A stretch of DNA of 64,000 nt from Methylomagnum ishizawai (GCF_900155475.1 NZ_FXAM01000001.1:669501-733500), one strand, 5' to 3'. Shown: positions 42,701-51,130, counted from the first letter of the stretch. Made by a program: numbers and translations. The notes: generated from the letters alone by a model not told the origin.

Positions 42701-44181
42701 GCCAGACCTATCAACGCGCCTTCGACGCGGATGGGCGTCCGGCCCAATACCCCCTGGGCGGGCGGACCCGGTCGCTGGCCTACGACAAGGCCGGGCGCAT
42801 CACCGACTACGCCGACACCGACCCGACCCTCAGCCAGCGCTTCGGCTACGACAAGCTGGACCGGCTGGTGAGCGCGGCGCTGAACCCCACGGCGGCGCTG
42901 GGGTCCGGGCAGGTGTTGACCGGCTATGGCTACGACGCCGACGGCAACCGGCTGTCGGAGCAGGTCCAGGCAGGAAGCACGCTTTCGACCGGCTACGGCT
43001 ACGATCCTGCCAGCAACCGGCTGGCCCAGGTGACGCCGCCGGGACAGGCGCCGCTGGCCTACGCCTACGACGCGGCGGGCAACACGCTCGGCGACGGCGC
43101 GAACACCTTCCTCTACAACGACCGGGGGCGGCTGGTCCAGGCGAACACCACCAAGTATCTGGTCAACGGGCTGGGGCAGCGGGTCAAGAAAAGCGGACCT
43201 TTGGGCACCTCCCTGTTCGCCTACGACGGGGATGGGCGGTTGGTCGGCGAGTACGCCTCCGCCGGGGGCCAGCCCCGCGAGGTGGTGTACCTGGGCGATA
43301 TTCCGGTGGCGTACCTATCCCTGACCTCGGTGTACTACATCCACTCCGACCACCTCAACGCCCCCCGCGCCCTGGTGGACGCCACCAACAAGACCGTCTG
43401 GCGCTGGGATGCCGGTCCCTTCGGCGCGGAACTACCCGACGAAGACCCGGACGGCAACGGCACCAAGGTCGCCTTCAACTGGCGGTTGCCCGGCCAGTAC
43501 TACGACGCCGAGACCGGGTTGCACTACAACTATGCGCGGGACTACGATCCGGGGACGGGGCGGTATGTCGAAAGCGATCCGATTGGATTGAAAGGTGGGA
43601 TAAATACCTATGGATATGTAGGGAATAACCCGGTTGGGTTGGTCGATCCGAGTGGGCTGGATGGAACGGGGCCATGGACGGGCTTTGGGTCGGATATTCT
43701 GGTGCCTGGAAATCTTAAGGCGCTTGTAGAAGGTGCGCTCGTAGGGGCAATTGTCGAATCTGCTGCAATCGCAGCAGGAGAATTAGGAGCTACGGAAGCG
43801 GCAGGTACAATTATTTTTCGTGTGCAAGGAGGCATACTGCCTAATGCAAGCAAGGTAAGGTTCGCAGTAGACGAGGCAGGAAAATTAAGCATCCAAGGCA
43901 GTGACATGCTATTTATAAATGTCGGCCAGAAGGCGCGGGCATTGGAGTTTTTAGCTAAACGAGGTGATCAAGCTTACCTAATTCAATGCAAAGTTCGCCA
44001 AAAGTTCATTGATAAGCTTCGTGCTTCAGCCGTTGACCAAAGAGTAGGCAGGCAATCTCCTGGGGCACCTCAGCGTGTAGATGCAACGAGAGCCGCTGAC
44101 CAGTACGGTATCCCTTCAAATATGTTTGAAGAGCTGCTCGACAATATTATATCTGGCACAATAAAGGTGACCATCCAATGA
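39787..44181 (+). CDS. Rhs polymorphic toxin with variable C-terminal tip
   Basis: The 1464-residue protein has a Sec signal (MRKITTVMVGLLLMWTIGSD), an N-terminal domain of about 180 residues, then the Rhs opener EGNPLNPGTGNKFQVETDY and some 20-30 YD repeats (pattern YDAxGNLTxxTD). The Rhs core ends with the hallmark YYDAETGLHYNYARDYDPG, ESDPIGLKGGINTYGYV and VDPSGL near residue 1295. The last 165 residues are the toxin tip. From about 43,590 the DNA turns clearly AT-rich, a sign the tip was acquired separately. The tip ends with a block containing FLAKRGDQAYLIQCKVRQKF; I do not recognise the activity. The next gene overlaps the stop as ATGA. Confidence 0.9.
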   Translation: MRKITTVMVGLLLMWTIGSDTGVVWAAGGKAVAVPIGVNGNARLKTRRGSALASRAMAEQSYPTDTEVFLVLRNQEADIFGWGCYNPSDCSPCGTYILSETSPPQHGSIRSEVESYVAPSGHYCAGFTFPVTRAYYTWTDGSKAPSVDFFALNWSIPGVPEVDENGNYLALLVPPLKNLGECCPAEGNPLNPGTGNKFQVETDYVGAAHTQLEFQRYYNSQDGGNWHSTYHRNLTPPAAVGDNVQIIRADGRVDTFAPVAGAWQADPDVTSRLAAVTDGGGTQTGWKLTLDDDSIERYALDGRLNSITTRAGLVTTLSYNANNQLTQVTGPFGHTLVFAYDPYGTLVKMTTPDGKDYLYTYDGYNNLAAVTYPDGTARSYQYEHATFHNALTGITDGNGQRYATFGYDDQGRAISSVHAGGADSTTLAFNANGTTTVTDARNNTHSYTFSTQFDLVKPTGLTGTPVPNMGGKSISYDANGFVASRTDFRNIRTTYKHNTRGLETSRTEAVGKPEARTITTAWHPTLHLPTQINEPGRVTAFTYDAKGNLTRLTVTAGALVQTWNYGYNGKGQVTQIDGPRTDAADITQYAYDAQGNLTAITDALGHITSIPSHDANGRPLSLVNPNGLTTTLAYDAHGRLLSSTVGGETTAYTYDNAGQLLKITRPDGSYLSYQYDAAHRLTQVGDSAGNTTTYTLDASGNPTKVVVGGTGAGFTRTLAYDALDRLIKMVGAQGQTTKYTYDGNGNLTGITDPLLNATGLAYDALNRLVSNTDPAGNPTQYQYDANDNLTQVIDPRNLATQYGYDGLGRRLQTLSPDTGNTQNSYDAAGNLLASTDARGKTAHYTYDALNRLTGIDYGSGTPTVLTYDGGGNGIGHLTRIADDTGSTDWTYDAHGRVLTRTQAIGTVVRQTAYAYDAYGRVSQITYPSGKKIALGYDGAGRIAQLKLGATTLVQNIQYTAFGAVGGWTWGNGQTYQRAFDADGRPAQYPLGGRTRSLAYDKAGRITDYADTDPTLSQRFGYDKLDRLVSAALNPTAALGSGQVLTGYGYDADGNRLSEQVQAGSTLSTGYGYDPASNRLAQVTPPGQAPLAYAYDAAGNTLGDGANTFLYNDRGRLVQANTTKYLVNGLGQRVKKSGPLGTSLFAYDGDGRLVGEYASAGGQPREVVYLGDIPVAYLSLTSVYYIHSDHLNAPRALVDATNKTVWRWDAGPFGAELPDEDPDGNGTKVAFNWRLPGQYYDAETGLHYNYARDYDPGTGRYVESDPIGLKGGINTYGYVGNNPVGLVDPSGLDGTGPWTGFGSDILVPGNLKALVEGALVGAIVESAAIAAGELGATEAAGTIIFRVQGGILPNASKVRFAVDEAGKLSIQGSDMLFINVGQKARALEFLAKRGDQAYLIQCKVRQKFIDKLRASAVDQRVGRQSPGAPQRVDATRAADQYGIPSNMFEELLDNIISGTIKVTIQ

Positions 44182-44633
44182 AAAATATCGAGCTTGAGAG
44201 AATTGATAACAATATATCTGGAGAGCCTCCGCCAGAAGTTTGGGTAAAAATCATTGGAAGATGTGATAATCCGGTCGAATGCTTGGAAAATATTAAAGGT
44301 GTTCAACGAATTATATCCAGTGTTAGAACCAGAGATTGGCCAGATGATGAATGGTGGAAAGACTCACTTCCCAGATGGTTTGTTGAGACATTCAACAAAC
44401 CTATTGATGAAATCATCGCAAATAAAGACCTCTGGGATTTCGGCTCCTGGATTGACGCGATAAAAAACCCAGGGTGGGAATGGTGGAGTTCGAGATTGCT
44501 GGATGATCGATGGGAGATCAACTTGCAAGCCATCGAAGACCCGTTTTCCATAGGTCCCTTGGTATATATCGCCCGCACAGCAGGGTCTACTCAAATTGAA
44601 ATCACGGAGCCTAGCCCGCATAGAGCGCGATAG
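44178..44633 (+). CDS. Candidate immunity protein for the Rhs tip
   Basis: The 151-residue acidic protein is rich in Trp and Glu/Asp (DWPDDEWWKDSLPRWF, GWEWWSSRLLDD) and has no signal peptide, as expected for a cytoplasmic immunity protein that meets a translocated toxin. It overlaps the rhs stop codon (ATGA at 44178-44181), shares the AT-rich composition of the tip, and a terminator follows. I know no family for it. Position and composition, rather than sequence similarity, make it an immunity candidate. Confidence 0.75.
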   Translation: MKNIELERIDNNISGEPPPEVWVKIIGRCDNPVECLENIKGVQRIISSVRTRDWPDDEWWKDSLPRWFVETFNKPIDEIIANKDLWDFGSWIDAIKNPGWEWWSSRLLDDRWEINLQAIEDPFSIGPLVYIARTAGSTQIEITEPSPHRAR

Positions 44634-44673
44634 CGTACCCTCATATTGCGCCGAATGAGCCAGCATTCTCCAC

Positions 44674-44699
44674 AACCCCGCCCCGGCGGGGTTTTCTTT
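44674..44699 (+). terminator. Rho-independent terminator after the Rhs-immunity pair
   Basis: AACCCCGCC (44674-44682) pairs with GGCGGGGTT (44685-44693), followed by TTCTTT. It lies 40 bp after the immunity candidate stop codon. Confidence 0.85.
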
Positions 44700-44716
44700 C
44701 CGCACGCTGATCACCG

Positions 44717-44845
44717 GACACCACCCGCAAAACCGTCTGGCGCTGGGATGCCGGTCCCTTCGGCGCGGAACTGCCCGACGAAGACCCGGACGGCGACGGC
44801 ACCAAGGTCTCCTTCAACTGGCGGTTGCCCGGCCAGCCCGCGTAA
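44717..44845 (+). pseudogene. Orphan Rhs core fragment
   Basis: A stretch of about 125 bp repeats the Rhs core at about 43,376-43,500 with a few changes: TVWRWDAGPFGAELPDEDPD then GTKVSFNWRLPGQ, where the parent has GTKVAFNWRLPGQ. It then ends with P-A-stop where the parent continues YYDAETGL. It has no start codon. It lies just after the immunity candidate and its terminator. Such orphan 3' core pieces are left when a new toxin cassette is inserted by recombination within the core; here the displaced cassette is missing beyond the core end. Confidence 0.85.
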
Positions 44846-44878
44846 GGCGGAATAGCCGGTACTCCGGCGTATTCCGCC
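44846..44878. repeat. Hairpin repeat GGCGGAATA...TATTCCGCC
   Basis: Outer arms GGCGGAATA (44846-44854) and TATTCCGCC (44870-44878), inner arms GCCGG and CCGGC around TACT, with one unpaired G. It resembles a widespread intergenic palindrome. It borders the orphan Rhs fragment, right after its stop codon. Confidence 0.75.
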
Positions 44879-44987
44879 GCATGAGAGCCTGTCCATCACC
44901 TCCGCAATCGCGGCGGGCCGGGAACCCAAAACACCACCACCGAACCCAACGCCGAAGCCCCGCCCCTGGTCTCCCCGGCCTGGACGA

Positions 44988-45281
44988 TCAGAACCAATTG
45001 ATCTGCAACGTGCCGGTCAGGACGGTGGACAACCCGCTGGCGGTCGAGGTGATCGTCAAGAACGTCACGCCGGGGTATTGCCCGCCATTGGCGGGCCAGA
45101 GGCCGCTGGGCGCGGGCACGGTGGGATCGTCGAAGGCGAAGGGCGGCGGGAAGCTCCACAGGAACTCCAGCGTCCCGCCGGCGGGATCGTAGGAACCGCT
45201 GGCGTCGATGCCGACCACCGCCGAGGCCGCGGATATGGACACGTTGACCACCCAGCCGCTCCCCATCCCCCCACCGCGCAT
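44988..45281 (-). pseudogene. Inverted partial copy of the tail protein gene at 51127
   Basis: On the minus strand, 44988-45267 repeats the 3' part of the gene at 51127-51534 with a few substitutions (for example P for S, L for P and T for L in the protein), including the ending LQINWF-stop. The copy opens at an ATG at 45281 (MRGGGMGSGWVVNVS), so a 97-residue product is possible, but it lacks the first 40 residues of the parent and any clear ribosome-binding site. It is probably a leftover of duplication. Confidence 0.75.
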
Positions 45282-45286
45282 CCCCC

Positions 45287-45514
45287 ATGATCGACCCGGA
45301 ATACCCTCCGCTTCCCAGGCTCAAAGCGATGCCCGAAGTCCAACAGATCAAGCGCATATACAACGGCACCGCCCGCCCAATCCCGCCGCGCCCGGTCGTG
45401 ACGCCACCATACCCGCATGGCGCTCACGACGACCAACCCCACACCCCAAGCCGACAAGAACATCGGCTTCATCCTGGACCCCGGCCCGTTCGGCGGGCCG
45501 GTGGAATTCCATAA
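45287..45514 (+). CDS. Possible small protein before the tail genes
   Basis: The first 45 codons (MIDPEYPPLPRLKAMPEV then QQIKRIYNGTARPIPPRP) read like genuine protein. After that the frame overlaps the start of the next gene and turns into Arg/Pro text until the stop. It may be the truncated end of a tail gene displaced by the insertion of the inverted copy to its left, or a short overlapping gene. No family is recognised. Confidence 0.3.
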   Translation: MIDPEYPPLPRLKAMPEVQQIKRIYNGTARPIPPRPVVTPPYPHGAHDDQPHTPSRQEHRLHPGPRPVRRAGGIP

Positions 45515-46613
45515 CCTCGCCATCCGCCCGGAAGACCTGACCCGGACGGAACCCTCGCGCACCGTGGTCCAACAAACCCTGGGCGGTGCCTTCGTGGATT
45601 CCTTCGGGCGGGGCCTGGGGCAGATCACCCTTGCCGGGAACACCGGGTGGAAGCGGAAATTCCCCACCCACCGGGATTGGCTGGAGGAGTACCTGCAACT
45701 GCGGGAGCGGGTCTACGCCGGCTGGCATTATCATCGGGAATTCCTCGCCCTCGCGGGTAAAGACCCCAACGAGGTGAAGTTGGTCTTTGTCGATACCCTG
45801 GACCAGATTTGCTCGGTGGTGGTCCCGTCCCAGTTCGTCATCAAGCGTTCGAAATCCCGCCCGCTGCTCATCGCCTACCACATCGTGCTGTCGGTGGTGG
45901 AAGCCGAGGCCGGGAACGCCTACGTCAAGGCGTTCAAGGATTTCACGGATCAAGAGCGCTGGTTCGCGAGCCAGGCCTCGCTGGGCGACGGCATCGATGC
46001 GATCACCGCGTTCCTGGACGACCTCATCAACGACATCGACGGCATCGCCACGGCGATCACCCGGTTCGTCGATGCCTACATCGTCGGCCCGATGCGGGCG
46101 TTCACCACCTTGACGGCCAGGGTATTGGGGGTGGTGAACTCGGTCAACCGGGTGGTGGACGCCGTGTTCTCGGTGCCGATGGCCCTGGCCCAGGGCTTGA
46201 CCCAAGCCGCCACCAATATTTTCCGCGCCGTGGCGAATATCGCCAACCTGCCGAACCGCGTGAAGGCCCGCTACATGGAAGTCGCGGGCGCCTTCCAGAA
46301 CGCCTATTGCATCCTGACCAAGCTGGCCCGCAGGGCTCCGGCCACCCTGCCGAACTACCAGGATATCTACGGCGCGTCCAACTGCTCCTCGACCGTGCCG
46401 GGCACCGCGCCCCTGAGTCCGCTGCGCGGCGTGAATCCCTTCTACTCGCTGACCACGCCCGTCTCCACCACGGTTGCGGTGTCGATATCGCCCGAGGCCC
46501 AGGCCGGCATCGACGACATGGCGAAGAGCGATCCGGTGCTTTTCCCGCGCACCGGGGCCAACCTGCGGCGGGCGCTGGACATCATTTCCTCCGGCGTGGG
46601 ATTGGCCGCATGA
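45417..46613 (+). CDS. DNA circularisation-like phage tail/baseplate protein
   Basis: The 398-residue protein starts with text typical of the Mu-type 'DNA circulation' N-terminal domain: GPVEFHNLAIRPEDLTRTEP and TLGGAFVDSFGRGLGQITL, a LysM-neighbouring baseplate fold. The centre is a helical stretch (about 175-290) with many Ala, Val and Thr, and the end is SISPEAQAGIDDM... In Mu-like phages this protein sits at the tail end near the hub. The stop overlaps the next start (ATGA). No strong ribosome-binding site precedes the ATG at 45417. Confidence 0.7.
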   Translation: MALTTTNPTPQADKNIGFILDPGPFGGPVEFHNLAIRPEDLTRTEPSRTVVQQTLGGAFVDSFGRGLGQITLAGNTGWKRKFPTHRDWLEEYLQLRERVYAGWHYHREFLALAGKDPNEVKLVFVDTLDQICSVVVPSQFVIKRSKSRPLLIAYHIVLSVVEAEAGNAYVKAFKDFTDQERWFASQASLGDGIDAITAFLDDLINDIDGIATAITRFVDAYIVGPMRAFTTLTARVLGVVNSVNRVVDAVFSVPMALAQGLTQAATNIFRAVANIANLPNRVKARYMEVAGAFQNAYCILTKLARRAPATLPNYQDIYGASNCSSTVPGTAPLSPLRGVNPFYSLTTPVSTTVAVSISPEAQAGIDDMAKSDPVLFPRTGANLRRALDIISSGVGLAA

Positions 46614-47236
46614 CCGCCACGATCTACGACCAACCGATCCCGGGCGTCCGCCTCGTCGAACTGCGCCACGGGGAAAGCCTGCAACGGTTGGCCCTGCGGG
46701 AACTCGGCGACATGGGTCGATGGGTGGACATCGCCAACCTCAACGCGCTGAAACCGCCCTACACCAGCGACGACCCCGCCGACGCCGGGCCGGGCATGGC
46801 CATCGCGGGCGACAGGCTGTCGTTGCCGTCGCCCACCGCCCAGGTATCGGCCTCCGACGCGCCGGACGAGGTGTTCTTCCGTGATTTCGACCTGGGCGCG
46901 GACGGCCTGCTCCGCGCCGACGCCACGGGCGACCTCGCCACCCTGTCGGGGGTGCCCAACCTCCGGCAAGCCTTGCGGCACGCCCTCGTCACCGAACCCG
47001 GCGAACTCATGCTCCACCCGGACTATGGGTGCCATATCCGGCGGCTGATAGGCCGGACCAACGCCCCCACCATCGCCTTGTTGGGCGGCCAGTATGTGCG
47101 CGGCACGCTGTTGTCGGATGCGCGCATCGCGGCGGTGGATAGCGTCCAGGTCGAGGCGTCGGGCGATGTCCTGGCGATCATGGCGGACGCGCGGACCGTC
47201 GCCGGACGCACCATCACCACGGGGGTGGCGCTGTGA
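46610..47236 (+). CDS. Baseplate wedge protein, GpW/gp25-like with N-terminal extension
   Basis: The 208-residue protein has two parts. Residues 1-80 contain RLVELRHGESLQRLALREL and RWVDIANLNALKPPY, which fit a LysM-like or small baseplate domain. Residues 90-208 read as a gp25-like domain with GVPNLRQALRHALVTEPGEL, HPDYGCHIRRLIG and VDSVQVEASGDVL. gp25-like proteins fasten the baseplate to the contracting sheath. The stop overlaps the baseplate-J start (GTGA). The fusion of the two parts is worth noting. Confidence 0.8.
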   Translation: MTATIYDQPIPGVRLVELRHGESLQRLALRELGDMGRWVDIANLNALKPPYTSDDPADAGPGMAIAGDRLSLPSPTAQVSASDAPDEVFFRDFDLGADGLLRADATGDLATLSGVPNLRQALRHALVTEPGELMLHPDYGCHIRRLIGRTNAPTIALLGGQYVRGTLLSDARIAAVDSVQVEASGDVLAIMADARTVAGRTITTGVAL

Positions 47237-48372
47237 CCTTCCAGATCAAGGACGCCGTTTCCATCGCGGCCAGCCATATCAACCTCGCCCGGTCCATGCA
47301 GGACCGGGTGACGGATTTCGGCGTCGGCAGCAAGGCCCGCACGCTGCTGGAAGCCCCGGCCATCGAGCTGGATATGCTCTACCAGGCCATGTTCCATGGG
47401 TTGCTGGAGGCTATCGAGGTCTCGGTCTACCAGAGCTTCGGTTTCGGCCAGCTTCCGGCCTCGGCGGCTTATAACTTCGTGCGCTTCGCGGTCGATGCCG
47501 CGCCGGATGCGCCCATCACCATCCCGGCGGGCACCCAGGTCCAGGTGCTGGGCGGAACCGTGAAATACGTCACGCGGACCGCCGCCACCCTCACGGCCCC
47601 GGCCACCAGCGTATCCGTGCTGGCCTATTGCGACACGGCGGGCAGCGTGGGCAACACGGCGGCCGATACCATCACCGAATGGGCCGACACGCCGGTCGAT
47701 GGCATCGCCGCCATCACCAACCCCGCCGCGTTCGTCAATGGCGCGGACCTGGAAACCGCGGATGCCCGCAAGGCCAGGTTCCAAGCCTACATCCAATCGC
47801 TCGGCAAGGGGCAGGTGGCCGCCCTCCGCTATGCGGCCCTGCAATGCGTCCTGGCCGACGACACCGGCACCGTGATCGAGCGCGTGGCCTATGCCTATGT
47901 GGATGAGCCGTGGGAAGCCGAACCGGATACCTATCCCATCGGCCTGGTGAACGTGTACATCCATAACGGGGCCGGGGCCACGTCCGCCGGACTGGTGGCC
48001 TTGGTGAAGCGGACCATCGACGGCTATTGGGCCGACGCCGACACGCCGGTCATGGGCTGGAAGGCGGCGGGGGCGCATGTCGACGTGTATGCCGCCTCCG
48101 AAATAGGCGTGAATGTCACGGGCGTTTTGGCCCTCGCCGACGGCCATGCCGCAGCCTCGGTCATCGCCGCCGCCCGCGCCGCCACCACCACCTATATCCA
48201 GTCCATCCCGCAGGGCGGCACATTCGTCCTGTCCGAACTCGTCGCCCGCCTCAAGCGCGATATCGCCGGGGTGGCCTCCGTAATCATCTCCCTCCCCGAC
48301 AACACGGATATCGGGTTCGCCCCCGGCCAGAAGCCCATGCCGGGCACAATCACCTTGACGGTAGACCCATGA
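47233..48372 (+). CDS. Baseplate J-like protein
   Basis: Starts with GTG at 47233. The 379-residue protein has the baseplate-J layout: an N-terminal helix pair (FGVGSKARTLLEAPAIELDM), a beta domain with TIPAGTQVQVLGGTVKY, the linker GNTAADTITEWADTPVDGI, NGADLETADARKARFQAY and KGQVAALRYAALQCV, and a C-terminal domain with VNVYIHNGAGATS. Such proteins form the inner wedge (gpJ/gp6) that sets off sheath contraction. It is overlapped at both ends by neighbours, so the cluster is one transcript. Confidence 0.88.
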   Translation: MTFQIKDAVSIAASHINLARSMQDRVTDFGVGSKARTLLEAPAIELDMLYQAMFHGLLEAIEVSVYQSFGFGQLPASAAYNFVRFAVDAAPDAPITIPAGTQVQVLGGTVKYVTRTAATLTAPATSVSVLAYCDTAGSVGNTAADTITEWADTPVDGIAAITNPAAFVNGADLETADARKARFQAYIQSLGKGQVAALRYAALQCVLADDTGTVIERVAYAYVDEPWEAEPDTYPIGLVNVYIHNGAGATSAGLVALVKRTIDGYWADADTPVMGWKAAGAHVDVYAASEIGVNVTGVLALADGHAAASVIAAARAATTTYIQSIPQGGTFVLSELVARLKRDIAGVASVIISLPDNTDIGFAPGQKPMPGTITLTVDP

Positions 48373-49376
48373 CCCAGGTTCAAGTCCTCGACAACGCCGT
48401 TTCCCAACTCCAGAACAAGGTCGTTGCCGGGGCTGTGGCTCTGGCGCTGCTGCCCGGCATGGGCACCCGGTTCCCGCTTCGGGCGGGCTATCACTCCTAT
48501 GTGCGCCTGGGCACCGACAACGCCAACGAGGTCGTGAAACTCATCAACCGGAACGGCGATGTGCTGACGTGCCAGCCAACCACCCGGGCGTGGCCGGCCG
48601 GCACCTATGTCATCGCGACGATTTGCTCGGCCTTGTTGAACGACCTCAAGTCCAACGGCCAGGGCGATATCCTGGCGGAGGCGAACGCTTATACCGACGC
48701 GGCGATAGAGAACCTCTATTTGGACACAATCGCCGCCGACCATGTGACCTATGGCAATGACGGCTATCCGGCTATCGCCAATGTCCAGCAGGCGCTCGAC
48801 ACCCTGTTGTATGTGGCCCCCCAGGCATCCATCACGAACAGCGTCGGCACGGTCGAGATCGGCTCGACGGTCGCCGCCGTCACGCTGGACTGGACCGTCA
48901 ACAAGGCGATCATCGCCCAGTCCATCGCCGCGCCCGGCCCCGGTACCATCGACCCGGCCCTGCGGACGCTGGCCCTGTCCGGGCTGCACCTCACGGCGGA
49001 CACCACGTTCACCCTGGCCGTGGACGACGGCACCCATACCGCCAGCGCCGCGACCCCGGTGCTGTTCCGCCACCGGCGGCGCTGGGGCGTGTCGGCCCAG
49101 GCCGTGCCGGACGCGGCCTTGATCGACGCCCTGGCCGGGGCCGAATTCGCGGCGGGGCGGACACAGAGCCGGAGTTTCTCGCCGTCCGGCCAGTACCTCT
49201 ATTTCGCCTGGCCGTCGAGCTTCGGCACCCCGGTTTTCCTGGTCAACGGCTTGCTCAACACCGCCTGGGTCAAGACCACGGTGGGCTACACCAACCCCAG
49301 CGGGTACACCGCCAACTTCGACGTGTACCGCAGCCAGTTCCTCCAATCCGGCGGCCAGCAGGTGGTGGTCCAATGA
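48369..49376 (+). CDS. Tail fibre or spike-associated protein
   Basis: The 335-residue protein starts at the ATG overlapping the baseplate-J stop. The N-terminal 110 residues (SQLQNKVVAGAVALALLPGM, YHSYVRLGTDNANE) resemble a fibre attachment domain. The rest is beta-rich, with repeated Ala/Thr/Gly, LTADTTFTLAVDDGTHTAS and the C-terminal YTANFDVYRSQFLQSGGQQV. There is no enzymatic motif. Position between baseplate J and a second fibre protein points to receptor binding or fibre attachment. Confidence 0.65.
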   Translation: MTQVQVLDNAVSQLQNKVVAGAVALALLPGMGTRFPLRAGYHSYVRLGTDNANEVVKLINRNGDVLTCQPTTRAWPAGTYVIATICSALLNDLKSNGQGDILAEANAYTDAAIENLYLDTIAADHVTYGNDGYPAIANVQQALDTLLYVAPQASITNSVGTVEIGSTVAAVTLDWTVNKAIIAQSIAAPGPGTIDPALRTLALSGLHLTADTTFTLAVDDGTHTASAATPVLFRHRRRWGVSAQAVPDAALIDALAGAEFAAGRTQSRSFSPSGQYLYFAWPSSFGTPVFLVNGLLNTAWVKTTVGYTNPSGYTANFDVYRSQFLQSGGQQVVVQ

Positions 49377-51130
49377 CGGCGATCCAGGGCACCAACGTCG
49401 CCGCGCCCATCGTGCCGGGCGATACGGCGGACACCTTCCCCAGCCACGTCGATATTTACGGCAAAGGCGGCTACCGGGCGGTGGCCGACGACACGGCGCG
49501 GGATGCGATTCCGGCCCCGCGCCGTAGCGCCGGTATGTTGATCTGGCACGAGGCGGACCGGGCCTACTATCGCCTCGCCAGCGATCTGACCTCGTGGGAG
49601 GCTGGCCCCGGCGGCGGCGGCGGCGACATGTTCGGAGCGCACAACCTGAACGAAATCACCGACCCGGCGGAAGCGCGGGGCAACCTGGGTCTGGGCGAGG
49701 TGGACAACACCTCGGACCTGGACAAGCCGGTTTCGACGGCGACGCAAGCGGCGCTGGATTTGAAGCTGGACGCATCGGCTTATAACGACCGTTTCAAGGG
49801 GCTGTACGCCGCGTTGTCCGCCCTGCAAGCGGCCCATCCTGCGGGGGCGGCGGGCGACTATGCCCAGGTGGACAGCGGGGTCGGCGGGGCGCTGCACATC
49901 TATTCGTGGGACGTGAGCGACGGCGCGTGGGTGCTGACCAGTTCGGACGGCACCGGCGCGGCGAACACGGACCAACTGCCGGAGGGTTCGACCCACCTCT
50001 ATTTCACGGCGGCGCGGGCCATCGCGGCCTGTACCGGGGTGTTCCAGCCGCTCAATACCTTATTGACGGCCCTCGCCGGGTTGTCCGGGACGGGATGGCT
50101 CAAATTCACATCCGGCGCACCTTCGGTGTCGGACATCGCCGCTGCGGACGTGTCCGGCCTGGGCACCGCCGCCACCCGTAACGTGGGCACCGGATCGGGC
50201 GACGTGGCGGCGGGGGACGCTCCGGCGGCGGCGATCACGGCCCATATCACGGCCACCGACCCCCATGGGGATCGCGTCTATGCCGACGCCATCGTGGCGA
50301 CCAAAGCGCCCCTGGTCTCACCCGCGTTGACCGGCATCCCGACCGCGCCCACGGCGGCCCTGGGCACCAACACCAATCAAGTCGCCACCATGGCCGCCGT
50401 GAAGGCCGCCATCGACGCGCTGGTGGCGGGGGCACCGGGAGCGCTCGACACCCTCGACGAAATCGCCACGCAGCTTGCCAACGACGAAAGCGCCGTTGCC
50501 GCGCTGACGGCGGTGGTGGCGAACAAGCAGCCGCTGGACGCCACCCTGACCGCGCTGGCCGCCCTCGTGACGGCGGCGGATAGGCTGGTCTATGCCGATG
50601 GAGTGGATTCCTTCGCCACCACCGACCTCACCGCCTTCGGGCGGACCTTGGCCGGGTTGGCCAATGTGGCGGCGCTGAAAACCCTGCTCGGCCTGGCCGT
50701 GGGGGATATTACCGGCCTGGGCAGCGCAGCGACCCACGACGCCGACGACTTCGCCACCGCCGCCCAGGTCGCGGCGCTGGCGGGCTACGACCTGCCGTTT
50801 TGCTTCGAGGGGTCGCCCGCCGCCTCCGCGCGGCTGGTCGCCATTATCCTGGTCCGGCCCGTGTGGATGCCCTTCGACCTGGACGGGTCGATATTCCGGG
50901 TGGACGGGGCGGCGGGGGATTACGTGCTGGCCGTCCAGCAGGTCCGCGACGGGGAGGTGCTGGTCGCGGGCACGGCCACCCTGCACACCGACGGCACGGC
51001 CACGCTTCTCCTGGACGGCGACGTGGACGGCTGGACGGGCGACGAGATTTGGATATTCGCCCCGGCCACGCCCGATGCGGGCGTGACCTCGGTCCGGGGC
51101 GCGATCAAGGCGGAGGCCGTCTTGCCATGA
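49373..51130 (+). CDS. Tail fibre protein
   Basis: The 585-residue protein has short Ala/Thr/Gly-rich strands separated by coiled or collagen-like turns: PGGGGGDMFGAHNLNEITDPAEARGNLG, the LGLGEVDNTSDLDKP motif found in phage fibres, and repeated ATHDADDFATAAQ and PLVSPALTGIPTAPTA segments. Such repeats build slender trimeric fibres. The C-terminal 120 residues form the likely tip (VWMPFDLDGSIFRVDGAAG). Fibres determine host range. Its stop overlaps the next start (ATGATG). Confidence 0.75.
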   Translation: MTAIQGTNVAAPIVPGDTADTFPSHVDIYGKGGYRAVADDTARDAIPAPRRSAGMLIWHEADRAYYRLASDLTSWEAGPGGGGGDMFGAHNLNEITDPAEARGNLGLGEVDNTSDLDKPVSTATQAALDLKLDASAYNDRFKGLYAALSALQAAHPAGAAGDYAQVDSGVGGALHIYSWDVSDGAWVLTSSDGTGAANTDQLPEGSTHLYFTAARAIAACTGVFQPLNTLLTALAGLSGTGWLKFTSGAPSVSDIAAADVSGLGTAATRNVGTGSGDVAAGDAPAAAITAHITATDPHGDRVYADAIVATKAPLVSPALTGIPTAPTAALGTNTNQVATMAAVKAAIDALVAGAPGALDTLDEIATQLANDESAVAALTAVVANKQPLDATLTALAALVTAADRLVYADGVDSFATTDLTAFGRTLAGLANVAALKTLLGLAVGDITGLGSAATHDADDFATAAQVAALAGYDLPFCFEGSPAASARLVAIILVRPVWMPFDLDGSIFRVDGAAGDYVLAVQQVRDGEVLVAGTATLHTDGTATLLLDGDVDGWTGDEIWIFAPATPDAGVTSVRGAIKAEAVLP

